This document shows, in pieces, positions 36,858-49,700 of a stretch of 64,000 nt of DNA. Position 1 is the stretch's first letter. Each line of letters begins with the position of its first letter. The position numbers and the translations under genes were made by a program. This DNA is from Trichoplax sp. H2 (lineage: Eukaryota; Placozoa; Uniplacotomia; Trichoplacea), in the NCBI GenBank assembly GCA_003344405.1, contig NOWV01000020.1:1-64000 (forward strand), given 5' to 3'. Below the pieces are notes generated by a model, which made no database searches, was not told the origin of the DNA, and worked only from the letters and a program-made list of their open reading frames with translations.

Positions 36858-37215
36858 TGTCACAAAACAGCTTTGCAACAAGATAACGTAATGTACGATC
36901 AATAAATCAATTCCTTGAACCACGTATCAAGGAACGATATCTGCACTATCACAAACACTATTGCTCTACTAGTAGACTACACAAAGACTTAAACGCCTCG
37001 TAATTTACGTTAACTCTAAGTCTACGAATCCACTTTATTACACGATATACTGCATTTATATACTATTCCTCAATAGTTCATGAGTCATAGTTAATACAAT
37101 TAACCTCGGAATTATTTTCTGAATTAGATATTAATTTTATCTACTGCTTCCTTAATGCAGACAACAGCATTTACGAACATAGACATCTTATGACTAATAC
37201 AGAATAGTTAGACTA
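36858..37215 (+). repeat. MITE-like family A, 5' part
   Basis: Begins with the full terminus TTGTCACAAAACAGC and follows 16509-17135 for about 350 bases to aatacagaatagttagac. There it departs; the 3' half is missing. Confidence 0.75.
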
Positions 37216-38009
37216 TAGTGTCAGAAATTATTACTCAGCAAATTTACAGTCAGGTTTGCTCTTCCAAAAAGTACATAAAGTACAATTCTATATAGTGACG
37301 ATCTCTCTACAGCCAGAAGGTTACAGTAAATTTTATATTGTCTGCCGCTGCTTAGTAAATAGTTCGGTAGCGAAATAGGTCAATACATTTTATAAACATT
37401 TTTTTGATAAACTCTTGATGCAGCGGATACTCAAGAAATTAGAACAATCCTCACAGTTTGTATGAATGTAATTGCTCTAATAATATTCATAACACATGAT
37501 CGATTAGGAATTTACAGTCTATTATACGAAATATTGTTTTACGTTCATAATTGGAAACATTGTGAATAATTAAATCATTCGAATTTTGCCTTAATTATTA
37601 GCTTTTTACACCAGTAGTGATTGATGAGCATGCTAATTTCATTTTTTTATATCATTCTCAGAGAAAGTTCCTCAGAGAAAAAGTTTATAAACACTAGCAT
37701 TACCGATACGTCTGAATGGCTTTGATAATTTTCATTTACCTTAAAGACGTGGTTCAAAACTATGTCTTATCTATGAGTATAGCCTTTTATGTAATCAGTA
37801 ATTTTACGAAATGTACGATTAGTAATCTACCGGTACTCATGCAAATCAAGCATGCATAGCGCGCTACTCTGGAATGACAGATGGAAATGTTACTCGATAT
37901 CCTAAAATTTCTTAATAATATAAATCAAAATCTAATGTGACAACTAAACGTAGATTTACGATTCCAACGTTGTTCTATTTATAGCAGATGTGACAACAAA
38001 TTACTGGTG
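37216..38009. other. Non-coding stretch, nothing recognised
   Basis: No gene or named repeat seen. Confidence 0.4.
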
Positions 38010-38311
38010 TGTCACAAACCAGCTTCGTGACAAAGATAAAGTAAAACAAATCTCTAAATTATTATAGTCTCCGGGATTCAGTATCCCTTAACTACCTCAC
38101 AAGAATTTAGACGCCTTTGATTCTACGTTAAACTCAACTAGACAATTAAGTACTACTTTATTCTACTATCTGACGGGCTTAGATACCCTTTTACAGCAGC
38201 TAACATTCACGAGTCCATCTTATAAAAATACTTAGGTGAGAACTACAATATGTCCATTCACAGAATCATTTCAGTGCACATTACAGCACAGCATTAAATT
38301 TACTGTAACAC
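38010..38311 (+). repeat. MITE-like family A, old shortened copy
   Basis: Starts tgtcacaaaccagcttcgtgacaaagataa, as other copies do but diverged, keeps the block around tttagacgcct and acgttaaactc, and ends tactgtaacac. At about 300 bases it looks like an internally deleted, older relative. Confidence 0.5.
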
Positions 38312-39824
38312 ATTTATAATTAGAGTAATTCCTATTGTAAGTAACTAGTGTAATATTTTATCACTATATTATATTAACCAAATTTAGATAGCTATTTCTT
38401 CACGGTAGTTCGTACCGTGACATGGTGCTAGCAGCAATAGTTGACTGACAGTAGGATTCTTTTATATCTTAAAACAACGAAAACTTTGCAAATATCCAAG
38501 ACGTAACGATGAAATCAAAGCATAAAATATTAAAGAAAATCATTAGTATTTATGATAGAAAGTGCTTTATTTAATCACTAACCAGTGTAAGCCCGACTAC
38601 ACCAGGCTTTTCTACTTAAAACGAGCAAGTCTATTACTTCACACAAAAACATCTATATGGCATTTATATATACACAATCCGAATAGCCGAGTATTATCGC
38701 CAAAATTTTAAACTGTTCACCATAGAGTTTAGCAGTTTAGAGGTTGAAACTTTTTATCAAAGTTCTTTCGCCTTTTTAAAGTCGACGAGGACCATTTACG
38801 CTTAATGCTAATTCAGAAGATATGCATAGTTTCCCCCTCTCACTCTCTGTTTGGCCGTAATGCTATTACAAAATAATCGGCTTCCACTCATGTATACGCG
38901 TACGTATAGATAACTAATATTGCTGATATCCAGCTTAAATACGGTATATGAAAGCATACACTCCTGGCTAGTATTCGTATTACACGGCAAAACTGTAAAT
39001 TTTTCAGTGCATTGCCGCTATCTACAAGACCTATAACTTGGAAATAAGGCCTAGAATAAATTCGAAATACTGATTAATACTCAATTTCGCGCTACTAGTT
39101 AGGCTATTGGAAATATAAAAACACTTCACTTGGAATACCCGTATTTATAGATCGTAATCCAGCTACAGGATACTCAATCTCTATAAACTTGAATGGAAGT
39201 CCTCGCTATTGGAAAGCCTGCTCCATTCTGGACGTCTAAATTTTATATTTGAGAAGCGTTACTTAACCTGTGCAGGTAAACAGATAAAAAAAATAAATTG
39301 TATTGCAAATAGATCAATTCCCAATTTACTCCACGTACCATGTTAGACATACAAGATAAAAGGATAACCTGCACACTGTAATAGAACAAATTGAAAGATT
39401 TCGATATGCTACGTCATTCCATTTTTTAATTTATTCTACCAAGAATGACAATGCATGTGCGGTGCCTACTGTGATAAAATAAATATTATCCAAAAATGAT
39501 GTATGAAATTGCACGTCTCCTAACTTGATGTTATTATAAATCAGATTAGCAAAGTATTGACGCGCAATCTTGACATATTGATGCAGAACGAATAAGCATC
39601 ATGCAGTAAACTAATTCATCTGCTATTCACCGTTTGACCCATGCAATGTTGATAAAGGTAGAGTAATTCGATGTAATTTACCAATTGTGACAGAATTAAT
39701 ATAATTTAACGATATATTGAATTATTGCCCTACCAGTTTACTACAGTCAGAATATTAATGATAAGCTATGTGCAATTAGTAATTACCAACTGTATCAAAA
39801 TGTACGTTATGTATCATTACTGAA
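38312..39824. other. Non-coding stretch, nothing recognised
   Basis: No gene supported; a 60-codon minus-strand frame at 38808-38990 has no domain features. Confidence 0.4.
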
Positions 39825-40325
39825 GTACTAAATTGTTTATACCTTAAAAAATTTGCTCTAGCTTAAAATGTTTAATAAGTAGAGAAGAAAATGTGTCTCG
39901 TAGTCCGTAATAAAAACAATCTCGGCCAGAAAGCTACTGATATTCGACGTGCAAATCGGGATAAAGGGAATGATATATCCTGTAGTATGTCAAAATATCA
40001 AATTATATACTTCTTAATTTATTTCTAGTCTTACTATTAAATAGCTACGGGCTGATACGTGATATGTAATTGCTTATTTATGTACTAAATTGTTTTATCT
40101 CTTAACAAATTTACTCTAGCCTAAAGTGTTTTATATACAAGCCCGTGATAAAAAGATTATACGTTAGCCAGAAGGCTACTGATGTGCGATATACAAACTG
40201 TGATAAAAGGAACGATAAAGCAATAACGAGATATCAAATAATTTCATTTCTTAATTTATTTCTATTCTTGACATTCAATAGCCAGGGCAATGATACTTGA
40301 TATTTATTGTAATTGCTTACTCATG
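39825..40325 (+). repeat. Imperfect tandem duplication, two units of about 250 bp
   Basis: Unit 1 (39825-40081) and unit 2 (40083-40325) both run from gtactaaattgttt through a block with aagctactgat/aaggctactgat and cttaatttatttct to taattgctta. Divergence and indels show that it is an old duplication. It lies about 0.25 kb upstream of the BBOF1 promoter region. Confidence 0.7.
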
Positions 40326-40524
40326 ATTAAAATCACGAGTATCGGGATCCTAATTACCCATCTTTCAATTTATCTAGTCAGATCGTTAGTATGATATATA
40401 AGCCATGTTAAATGAATATATCATAAAGTACATTATTGGTGAACTAAGTAGTTTATCTCTTAGTTTACTCCATCTTCTCGATAAAATAGTTAGGATGTTC
40501 ATAGGGGGTCTCTATTCCTCACTT

Positions 40525-40551
40525 TACAGTACAAGTGTACACTGTACTGTA
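40525..40551. repeat. Short inverted repeat beside the X-box
   Basis: TACAGTAC (40525-40532) and GTACTGTA (40544-40551) flank a self-complementary AGTGTACACT, giving a small cruciform-like motif 21 bases before the X-box. Function unknown. Confidence 0.5.
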
Positions 40552-40571
40552 TATGTACAGTACTGCACATT

Positions 40572-40584
40572 GTTGCTAAGCAAC
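40572..40584 (+). promoter_or_regulatory. RFX X-box upstream of BBOF1
   Basis: GTTGCTAAGCAAC is a perfect palindrome of two RFX half-sites (GTTGC, GCAAC) with a 3-base spacer, 223 bases before the BBOF1 start codon. RFX factors activate ciliary genes through such sites across animals; use here is inferred from sequence and position. Confidence 0.75.
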
Positions 40585-40807
40585 GGATGTTGTTGCGTGG
40601 ACCATGATAGAGTGTAGAGTGTACTATAGTAACGTAGTTGAATTAAATATCATCTAGTGTGATACAATCACTCCTCAAAATTGAAATCGACGCTAATTTG
40701 ACTTATCGTCAGACCAAATCGTGAACAGAGCTACATTACATAATTTATATTTGACGAATTTAAGGTTTTTTAGATATTAAGTTTACTCAACAAGCCAAAA
40801 TTAAAAT

Positions 40808-43800
40808 ATGCCCAAGAAATCGAAATCCAAGTCAGGTAAAAGAGGCAGCGGGAAGGGTAAAGGAAAAGGAAAAGGAAAAGGGTGAGTAAAATGCTTAATA
40901 TTATAAGTGTACGAGCCGGAATGTTATGGCATTACGAATATCTATTACAGTCGTATAACAATATCATGGTATATAAACTGTAAAGCTCTGAACTACTCTT
41001 AGCTATCGATAGTAAATAACCATAAAAGTACTTTTATAAAGATACCCTTCAAATTTAGCGTAAGACAGTAATCAGATACAGCAAAATTACATTCAGAATT
41101 TTAATATTGAGCTTCCTTTCTCGTGTAACTATTATGGGTAATGATAATCAAATCTATAGAAAGAAAAGCTCTTCCAAAGCTAGCAGAGACACCATAGTTC
41201 AACAAGCAGTTAGCAACGCAAAATTATGGGAATCAAGGCTTGACATAGCAGAGAAAAACAGAAAAGATCTTAAGTAATTAACTTTACATATCAAATTAGT
41301 AATTCTAAACAGAATAACCCATTTACATATATATCTTTACCTGTTGGTAATTATCATTATCTTCACCGTATTTTTTAATTGGGTTAGAGTTAACGTTAGA
41401 GATTTATCAAGTGAAAATGAACTTCTACGAGATAAAATGGCACAGGTAAGAATTTAATATCAAAAATAACTTTTTACAAGCATTTCCAAGTCAATAGCTT
41501 GACATATTCGTGTATTACGTATAATACATGCAAGGAATATTATAGCACTCTTAATGCTAACCGAATCTCATCCAATTCTAAAATGATTTAATAATAACCA
41601 TAAATAGACTGAAAAGGACACCATTGAAGTCATTTCATTCTTAAAGCACCAAGAAGATGTTAAATCTGAAGAAGTAAGCCTCTACTTTAACATAAATTAT
41701 ATTTCGAACTATTTGTTAGCTTTTAAGTTTTCGAATTGGTTTTATTATTTTAAGAACTAAAACTATGCTAGAGATGACCAATTTTGATAATCAATCAGAT
41801 ATTAAGTAGAAATCTATTTTGGTACTTAATTTTAAAGATTGACCGATTAGAACAGCATCTCAAAGATATTCGCAGAGAGGCACGTAAAGATAAAGAAGCC
41901 ATGGTAATAATGTCTAGAGCATTCATACTAAACACTATAATAATATACACATATATACTGTAGTAGTCTTAAAAGTACATTATCACTTTTATCATTTATA
42001 TGTATTTATTAAATTAGATGAAAGATTATTCGCAAAAACTTGACAAAATGGAAGAGGCAATCAATGAGAAAGATCGAGATGTAAGTAATGCTCCATCAGC
42101 TTTTGTTAGGTTCATTTTCACTTACGATTACCTATTCTGATCCAAATATGAAATGGTCCCTTTAGATTAGACTGATGCAGTCGGAATTGAAGCTCGTAAA
42201 AGAATTCCGCCGTAAGCGGGGACAAATGCAAAAGGAACTGGATGAGGTTAATTTCTATTTGTTATAATTCAACAAATCATTACTTCTCAACATTCAGAAT
42301 TCAGTTTCAACATTAGAATAATTTGAAACTATTTCAATCATTAGATTAAAGACAACTTGTACGGTGCGGAAAGACAACATAAACAAACTGTTTCTAAAAT
42401 GGAGCAAAAATTTTTTGAGGAGAAGGTATAATTTAAAAAATCTAGAGCTTTTTGGCAATAATTATAAGTATTAAATGGACAATTGTAAACATTAAATTGT
42501 TTGCGCTCTTGGCAATCACTATAGATTCATTTGCAAGACGAAGCCAATGCGAAAATTGCAGAACTAGCAGAACGAGCTCACAAAGAGGCAGTAAAGTAAG
42601 TGAAAAATTTTTGTTGATTAAAATTGCATTTTCTTTATTAATTCAATACCATGACTACATAATCTGACAGTAAACTGGATGAAACAACAAAATCTGTATA
42701 TAAAGAAAATGTGCGATTAGTGGAAGCACTCAATTATCACGTTAAGGAAGGAAAAGACCTACGCAAAGTCAGTCTATGAGTTATTTCCTCCGCAACTTTA
42801 CGATTACAGTATATAGCTAATTGAATACTTCCTTCTATTAACCAGCAATTGGAGCATGTGCGGGAGGATTATGATGCAATCCATCGTGAAAGAGAGTTAA
42901 ATGACATTATTATGAGAGAGAAAGTAACACAATCTAAACAGCTGCAAAAGCTAGTCAGTGAGGTACGGTAAAGTTTAGCGAAATATTGAACCATTTTATA
43001 ACATTAGTTGACGCTGCATTTCCAATATAGCCTAGAAATATACCATAATAAGATATCTTAAAGCAACATACTAAAACAATACATCTAATTCTATGTAGCA
43101 AAAAGAAAAGGTTCACAATTTAGAATTATCTCTGAGCCATGTTGTAAGAGAATTTGAACACGAACGAGCTAGTCTACATAGCCGAATAGAGCAAGAATTG
43201 GAGGCTAGCAGGTACATTCAGGCCCTTTTATTAATTATAGAGGTGTAATTAAACTACTTTGTGCTGGAATTAAAATATACAGATATACATAGCCAGTGGT
43301 TAACTCAGATGCAATATTTTATGATACCTAATGCGCTATTTACAGAATGGAAAATGAAAAACTCAAGAAAATTTTAGACTTAAAAAATAAAGAATTAACT
43401 AGGATTAAACGACTGGGAAAAAATATATTAGACCAAGTAAGCTAATGAATTCCTCATCACAGTACCGCATACATAGCCGTATTTTAAAAAGATGCAATTC
43501 ATACGTAATACATTAAAGCTAGTTATATGTTGTTTTGCAGAGAACTGAAATGGAGCAGTTCTTTTTAGAGGCTCTGTCACACATCAGAAATGAAATCGTT
43601 AGAAATAGGTATACTCAAGAATTGTTATATATTTTTGTATTTAATTAAATATCTTATTCGACTAAAAGTGGCTTTATGTCTGTAATTTAATAATCGCTAT
43701 GCTTTATCATTTTAGAACGCAATACAAGCATGACGCTCAAACTGTATACAATAGGAAAATGTTAACTGCTCATACAGGAGGAATCAATTATCCTAAAGTT

Positions 43801-44637
43801 AGAACATTCCGGTATGTTTGGTCTATGATAACTACTTTACTCATCTATTCTCGATATGATATAACCTAGCTTGTAGACAAAGTCAATGATTTAATTGCTA
43901 CATCTTTACTTTTTACCATCAGCCCCACTGATACTAGCACAAACAACGTTTATGAAGATTTAGAGAAAGCAAGAGACTGGTAATAATTTATCAGCAAAGT
44001 TACTATAATGTAGAAAGTACTATCGTGCATTACAGATTAACACAAAATAACAAAAGATCTCAATGATGATAAGTAGTCAAAAGCCTTAGATTATATGAAA
44101 AATTTTTGGATTATTTTATTAGGACGCATATGCCCAAAGATATTGATATAGGAGATTTGACATGGGAACAAAAAGAAAAAGTTATTCGATATTTGTTTGC
44201 GAAAATGAATGGTTACAAGGGCAGGTACATATGAGATGAGGCGAAGACTTATCAATCTTTACTAGATCGATTTCTGTAACTTAAATTTAAATATAATTCT
44301 ATACAATTTAAAGGCAAGTAGATCCTAAGTCAAATCAGGAGAAACAAACGAAACTTAGTATTACAAATGGCAAGGAAATTATAAGGTACTCATTACTATT
44401 TAAAATTCTCTTAATTTTTAAAACTTATTTCACTACGACCAGAAAGCGAAACTTTAAAAAGCCGTCTATTTCTATTTTATTAGTCCAATACAAGATGATC
44501 TAAAAGAAATTGATGAATCCGCATTCGATGAAAACGGAACTGCATTCTTAACACAGTATGATCAGACTACGATAGAACAAAACATTTCGCTACCTGATAT
44601 CCGCGATTCGCGTAAAGAAGTTACTACCAAAATATAA
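40808..44637 (+). CDS. BBOF1: BBOF1 orthologue (basal body orientation factor 1, CCDC176), 19 exons
   Basis: Coiled-coil protein of motile cilia. In vertebrates it acts in basal body alignment in multiciliated cells and in the sperm axoneme. My model has 546 aa, close to the human length (529). Exons: 40808-40881, 41160-41273, 41388-41445, 41608-41673, 41838-41903, 42018-42080, 42166-42246, 42345-42425, 42525-42595, 42671-42767, 42846-42962, 43099-43211, 43346-43436, 43541-43608, 43716-43811, 43923-43979, 44123-44224, 44314-44385, 44484-44637. All introns are GT-AG and phases agree. Residues 1-25 are a Lys/Gly/Ser-rich head; about 30-380 are charged coiled coil; INYPKVRTF lies near 410; the family signature DIGDLTWEQKEKV is near 444, followed by LFAKMNG. 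An in-frame TAA at 40802 fixes the start. It precedes CFAP61 on the same strand. Confidence 0.93.
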
Positions 44638-44821
44638 TCAATAGATTTAGTTATTTCTATTTGTTGAAATTCCCCACGCTATTTAATGTATAATATGATT
44701 GTAATTTTGTGCTTAAAGGTTACAATTATTGTATAATCAAGCATTCAGACCATGGTGAAGTCTAGGCTCTATACTACTACAAATTGACTTACATAACTTA
44801 AATGGACCAGCAACATCAAAT

Positions 44822-44827
44822 AATAAA
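44822..44827 (+). terminator. Possible polyadenylation signal of BBOF1
   Basis: AATAAA about 185 bases after the stop codon. It is the first clear signal downstream, but not proven. Confidence 0.35.
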
Positions 44828-46392
44828 CTGTATATTGAGCCTGGTGATCTTTAAATTCTAGAATAGTAGCTATAAAATATGTATATAAATGTTTACTTGC
44901 AATTTTTTTACGAAATGCAGCAACCTTCATAACTAATAAAATAACAGGCATAATTTTAACCAAAAATTTTTAAAAAACTTATTTATTGGTAAGGTAACAC
45001 ATTCTTAATAAAAGGATGTTATTACTTGGTGTGATGGAGGGTTCGAAGAGTCAGATAATGTGGTTTTAGTTGCCATGCAGAGAATTGCACAAGGAGCTTA
45101 AGAAAAGAGGATACTTTATTGTAGATAGTAGTTAGGTACAGTGTGATAATTACGGTAGGTCAGTGTGGTAGCTGCCGTGAGTAAAGTGTGAATACTAACT
45201 GTAACTAATAATGCAACTTAACAAATCTAAGGTAGAAAACGGCAGCATTTATAGCTATGCATTAGAACACATGCAGAGAACATGATTGTAGGATTAGATA
45301 GAACATATACCATAACAGGTTATAGAATAGCAGATGATTGTAGAAAATAGCGAGGACTGTAATAACTAAATGTATTAAGCCATATTTGAATGTAGAGCGA
45401 ACAGACTGTAGATATGTCTAAATATAAGATCAATACAACATGTCTATATTTAAGAGTAAAGTATAGTTACAGTACATTCTAAATACACTACACTTGGTAT
45501 GATGGAAGCTTTAAAATGCAGACTACAAATATGTTGGTAAAAGCTTTCGTTCAGACATTGATATCATCTGTGTTTCTGGCCCAAAAATTTATCTGAGTAA
45601 TGCGCTGGTATAAATTGAAAGAAATCAGGCTTAAAATTATACTCGTTCCGGAAAGAGTAAAAAGTTGGCTACCTATGCCATATGTATTTATTGAAACATG
45701 ATTCATCGCTGGATACATAATTTATTATTACAGATGGCTATCCATCAATAAAATCTTATAATAAAGTATATTACAACTTCAGGGATTTTAAATAAGATCC
45801 TCGTATAGGCGCTATTAAGCTATATTAAATGTTCAGAGGGTATCGTACCGAACCGTAATCTATGGATAAAATGGCCTTAATATATCAGAAAATTATTGTC
45901 ACTAGCAATAGTGGCTAGATTGAACGGCTTATCAAATTATTATTATTATCAAGCTGCCAAAATAAGAACAATGTAAATATTTAAGTTTAAAAGCCATAAT
46001 ATTCGCTTCAAAATATCCACGTATGAAGTTATATATTGCAAGTTGCAATATGGTAAAACAACCGTATTCTATAAAAGTATAGGTATGAATGCTTTGAGGA
46101 TTTGGCAGAACGTTCCAATTATATAATTATTGATTGATTGTCCTATTGCTAGTTCGAACTATAACGGCTAATATACACCTACTGAAGATTAGGTTCATCA
46201 GTTTACATAGGTCATTCATACACTGCTTATGTCTCTAGCCATACGAATCAGACACAGTACTGTATTACTATTCGAATAAATCAGTTACATAATAGATGGA
46301 GTATATAGACACTGAGAATACAGAAAAGGCTATAGAGTACCATACTAAAAGGTAGGATCGAATTTTAAGCATGCGCATTATAAATTGCTTTA
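44828..46392. other. Intergenic stretch between BBOF1 and CFAP61
   Basis: About 1.6 kb without exon or RNA gene. A 10-base GCATGCGCAT at 46369-46378 resembles an NRF1 half-site near the CFAP61 X-box; this is tentative. Confidence 0.4.
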
Positions 46393-46406
46393 GTATCCAT
46401 AGCAAC
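46393..46406 (+). promoter_or_regulatory. RFX X-box-like site upstream of CFAP61
   Basis: GTATCCATAGCAAC fits the X-box consensus GTNRCC-N2-RGYAAC, except T for R in the left half; the right half AGCAAC is exact. It lies 304 bases before the CFAP61 ATG. Together with the site before BBOF1 it suggests RFX control of both genes. Confidence 0.6.
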
Positions 46407-46709
46407 TAACTCCATCAATGCTCGGCTACAGATTTATCCCAAGTTAAGGTTTAAAATTGTGGAGAAAGTAAACGTAGAATATTACGTCTAAGCATCATCT
46501 GCCGCTATCAAATACTTTGACAAACGCTGGTCTATTACGGTCTGTCATAAACAGCAGCTTTCTACTTTAAAGCCATATAATAACACGAATTCCAATCAGA
46601 CACTCAGCTCCAATTATAAGCGAATTTGCAAGTCATTTCTGCTTACTAACGAAAAATCTAAACTCGATCAAGATAGACATTAAGTATAATTGATTGGTAT
46701 GAGAATAAC

Positions 46710-49700
46710 ATGGCATCTACAAGCAACACTGGTGAATTAGATATAAATGTGCGTCGCACGGAAATATCTGATGCTACAAAGATTATGCAATTATTTAACT
46801 CCTCGACTGAAAAAATTTTTGGCCGCGTTAATGTCGTTCACTTGATGTAAGTATAATATGAGTAGATGTAGTATCCTGCTTAGCTTACACAATATCTTGA
46901 TTCTTCTATTTCTAGAGAAAAATCAGTTCTTTCTATCACTATTACGGATGATCAAGAAACAATGATTGGACAAGCCTCTTTTTATGATTATCCTAATATT
47001 CAGTCACACGTAGTCGAAAGATGGGAAGACTTAATAATCTCCAACCCAAAACTGGCACACTGCTCGGTAATTAAGTCTATACTTAAGTTACAAGATAGCA
47101 ATTTACTTACCTCGAATAACATCTTGATTCATATTATCAATTTTACTCCTTTAGCCTCTAAATACTTTATTCCTTCATCATTTCGTCGCCCTTGAAGGCT
47201 ACGCTAAAGGAGTAGCAAAAGAGATTTTTAAGTAAGTATTGAGCTCTTCCAGAATTTTAATTTTATTGATCACTTGTATAGATCAAGAGTCATTAAACCA
47301 TTTATCTATCTCTTTTTATTCCATCAACATCGTAGGACATTCTTTAATGCGACACCTTACGTTCACTACTGTTTGTTGAGCGTTAAGAAAGGCACAGCTA
47401 TGGGTAACTCAGCTATTCTATTAAAATCTTATGCTTGAAAATTTGTGCTAAAATTGAAGCTGTATTAAATCACATAATCACAATAGGCGATTCCTTAAAT
47501 GAAATTTTTTCGCCGACTGGATTTATCTCAAAGTTGGAGGGAAGTGAATACGAGATATTAATTTGTCACCGTCATGACCATTGCCCAACTTTACATATAC
47601 GCCCTGCAAAGTACGAAATATACGGGAGACAATTTCTCGAATGAATGATTAAATACATATGATTACAAACGCCGTAATTATTTTATCGTACTTTAATAAA
47701 TTAGGGTCGAAGATCATGATGACTTAGTACCCATATTTAATCGGCAGAGTGAAGTTCTAAAAGAAACTTATGGTAAATTTCCTACCAATCCTAAATCCGT
47801 TATTATTATCAATCATTTGATGCTATACTGTACAGTATATTATTTGGAAAATTAACTTAATGCCGCTATTGTTATTACGTACAATCCAATAGGTGATTAT
47901 TTTCTAGCGGAGTTAATAGAAGCTCAAAATGAAAATAACAAGTGCATCGTAGTAGACGTAAGATCGAAAAAATAAGTATTATGAATAAAAGATAGTTATC
48001 AATGTATTATAAGACCTATTAAGTATGTCATTGTTAATCACTTAGGTTAAGGGAACTGCAGTTGGGTTTATGAGTCTGAGTAAAAACGTTAATATAGATA
48101 TATTAACGTCATGCTTTGAGCTATCGCCATTTAATGGTTTGAGAAGACCTCCTGAATTTGATAACGCTGAAAATGACGATGGTAAGCAAGCATCTGAAAC
48201 CGAAGAGCCAACTGATACACCTGCTAAGACATCAAGGTATTGCGACCGATATATATGAAGGAAATATAATCTTGCTGGAATATGATTTCTAACTTAAGAT
48301 TTGATAAATACTAAACTATATTTATTTTAATATCATGGATTGAACAGAGTTACATCGATCATTCAAACCGACGGTAGATATTGAATTATTATCATATCTA
48401 GACCTACAGTATATTGCTCATTAACTCATTTAATGTTTAAATGTTTTTTTTATCGCAATGATCAAAACTTGTCAAAAAATCAGACCATGATTCCAAAAAG
48501 GACGATAGGAAGCATTCCACTAAAGGGTAAGTTAATTTTAATTACTAATTGTTCAAATTTATAAACCTATAAAGAAATACCGCAGGTAGAATTCTAGCTC
48601 GCGGCTCTATAAGCGTTCCCTGTATTTGTTTCATAATGTAACATCCTATTAATGACTTTCAGACTCCATGATATCTTTTCACGTCCACCAACTAGAGGTT
48701 TGTAATTTTTATGTAGTGTAAGACATGAACTAGACGATACTGCCGAATAGCAAGTCTGAAACTAAAGAAAAGTGTGATCTATCTAATCTATAGGAAGTAC
48801 TATAACTATTGGAACAGATACTAGTGACGTACACTTTAAATCAAAACTTGCTGATGTTTATGACGACGATGACGGGTAAATGTGTTTAATAAAGCAATAT
48901 AGCTTAATCTCGCTTATTTTATCAATCTTAACATTATTTTATATCTCAATACTCCTTTCTAACGGATATAAAATTACGATACAAATTTATAGAAGTTCTT
49001 TTGATGGCAGTGAGGAATTCTCTGAGCACAGTGGCTCAGAATCAGTCCAGGTACATAAATATTTCTAGAAAATTGTGTTTTCGAATCACTAACTTCGGCA
49101 TGAAAAATGCCTTTAAATTTTAGTCACTAAGATCACGGAATGATATGGAAGCTCAAGCTCTGGTGAGTTAAAAAATATATCTGTAATTATTAAGCACTAT
49201 ACACTAAATCTATTATCTTTAAAGAGTTTTGACACATTCTTCGTTAATACATATACGCTAGCAATCAATGCACGGAAAATTTAAAATACTTTTTTGTTAC
49301 AGGATATAAAAGGAATTGATCGCGCATCTAGTGCACCAGTCTACCAAGGAACTCCGTCCGTTATTTGCATTCAATTATATTGTATAGACGAAAAGTATGA
49401 AACAAGGTAAGTCGATTATTAAAGGGTAGTATATAACGGCATTTAATTATAATCACTAATGACTGAAATTGAATATAAAAACAGATCACTAGACTTCATT
49501 ACAGCGGCTTTTGATTTCTTCCCGGTATGTACCCTTAATTTAAAATTTTTATCCTGCTATTTGATATCTAATTTGACAAAATTAATAATTTTATGGACTA
49601 GAATTTCGATTATTGCGTCATCACTGTACCACATTTGGTTCCGGAATTTCCTTTACTGCAACATTTCACGGTAAGCTAGGAACCGTAATTTAGAAAGCAT

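Noticed and set aside
42452-42667. 71-codon ORF inside BBOF1
   Set aside because: Wrong frame over exon 42525-42595 and its introns.
45021-45045. gggttcgaagagtc as a tRNA T-loop
   Set aside because: No acceptor stem or anticodon arm could be drawn around it.
46962-47195. 77-codon open frame as a separate small gene
   Set aside because: It is CFAP61 exon 2 read through its intron. The true splice 47066/47155 restores the CFAP61 reading frame (PLNTLFLHHFVAL).
48880-49068. Small ORF between CFAP61 exons
   Set aside because: It runs through an intron into exon 48993-49050, so it is not an independent gene.
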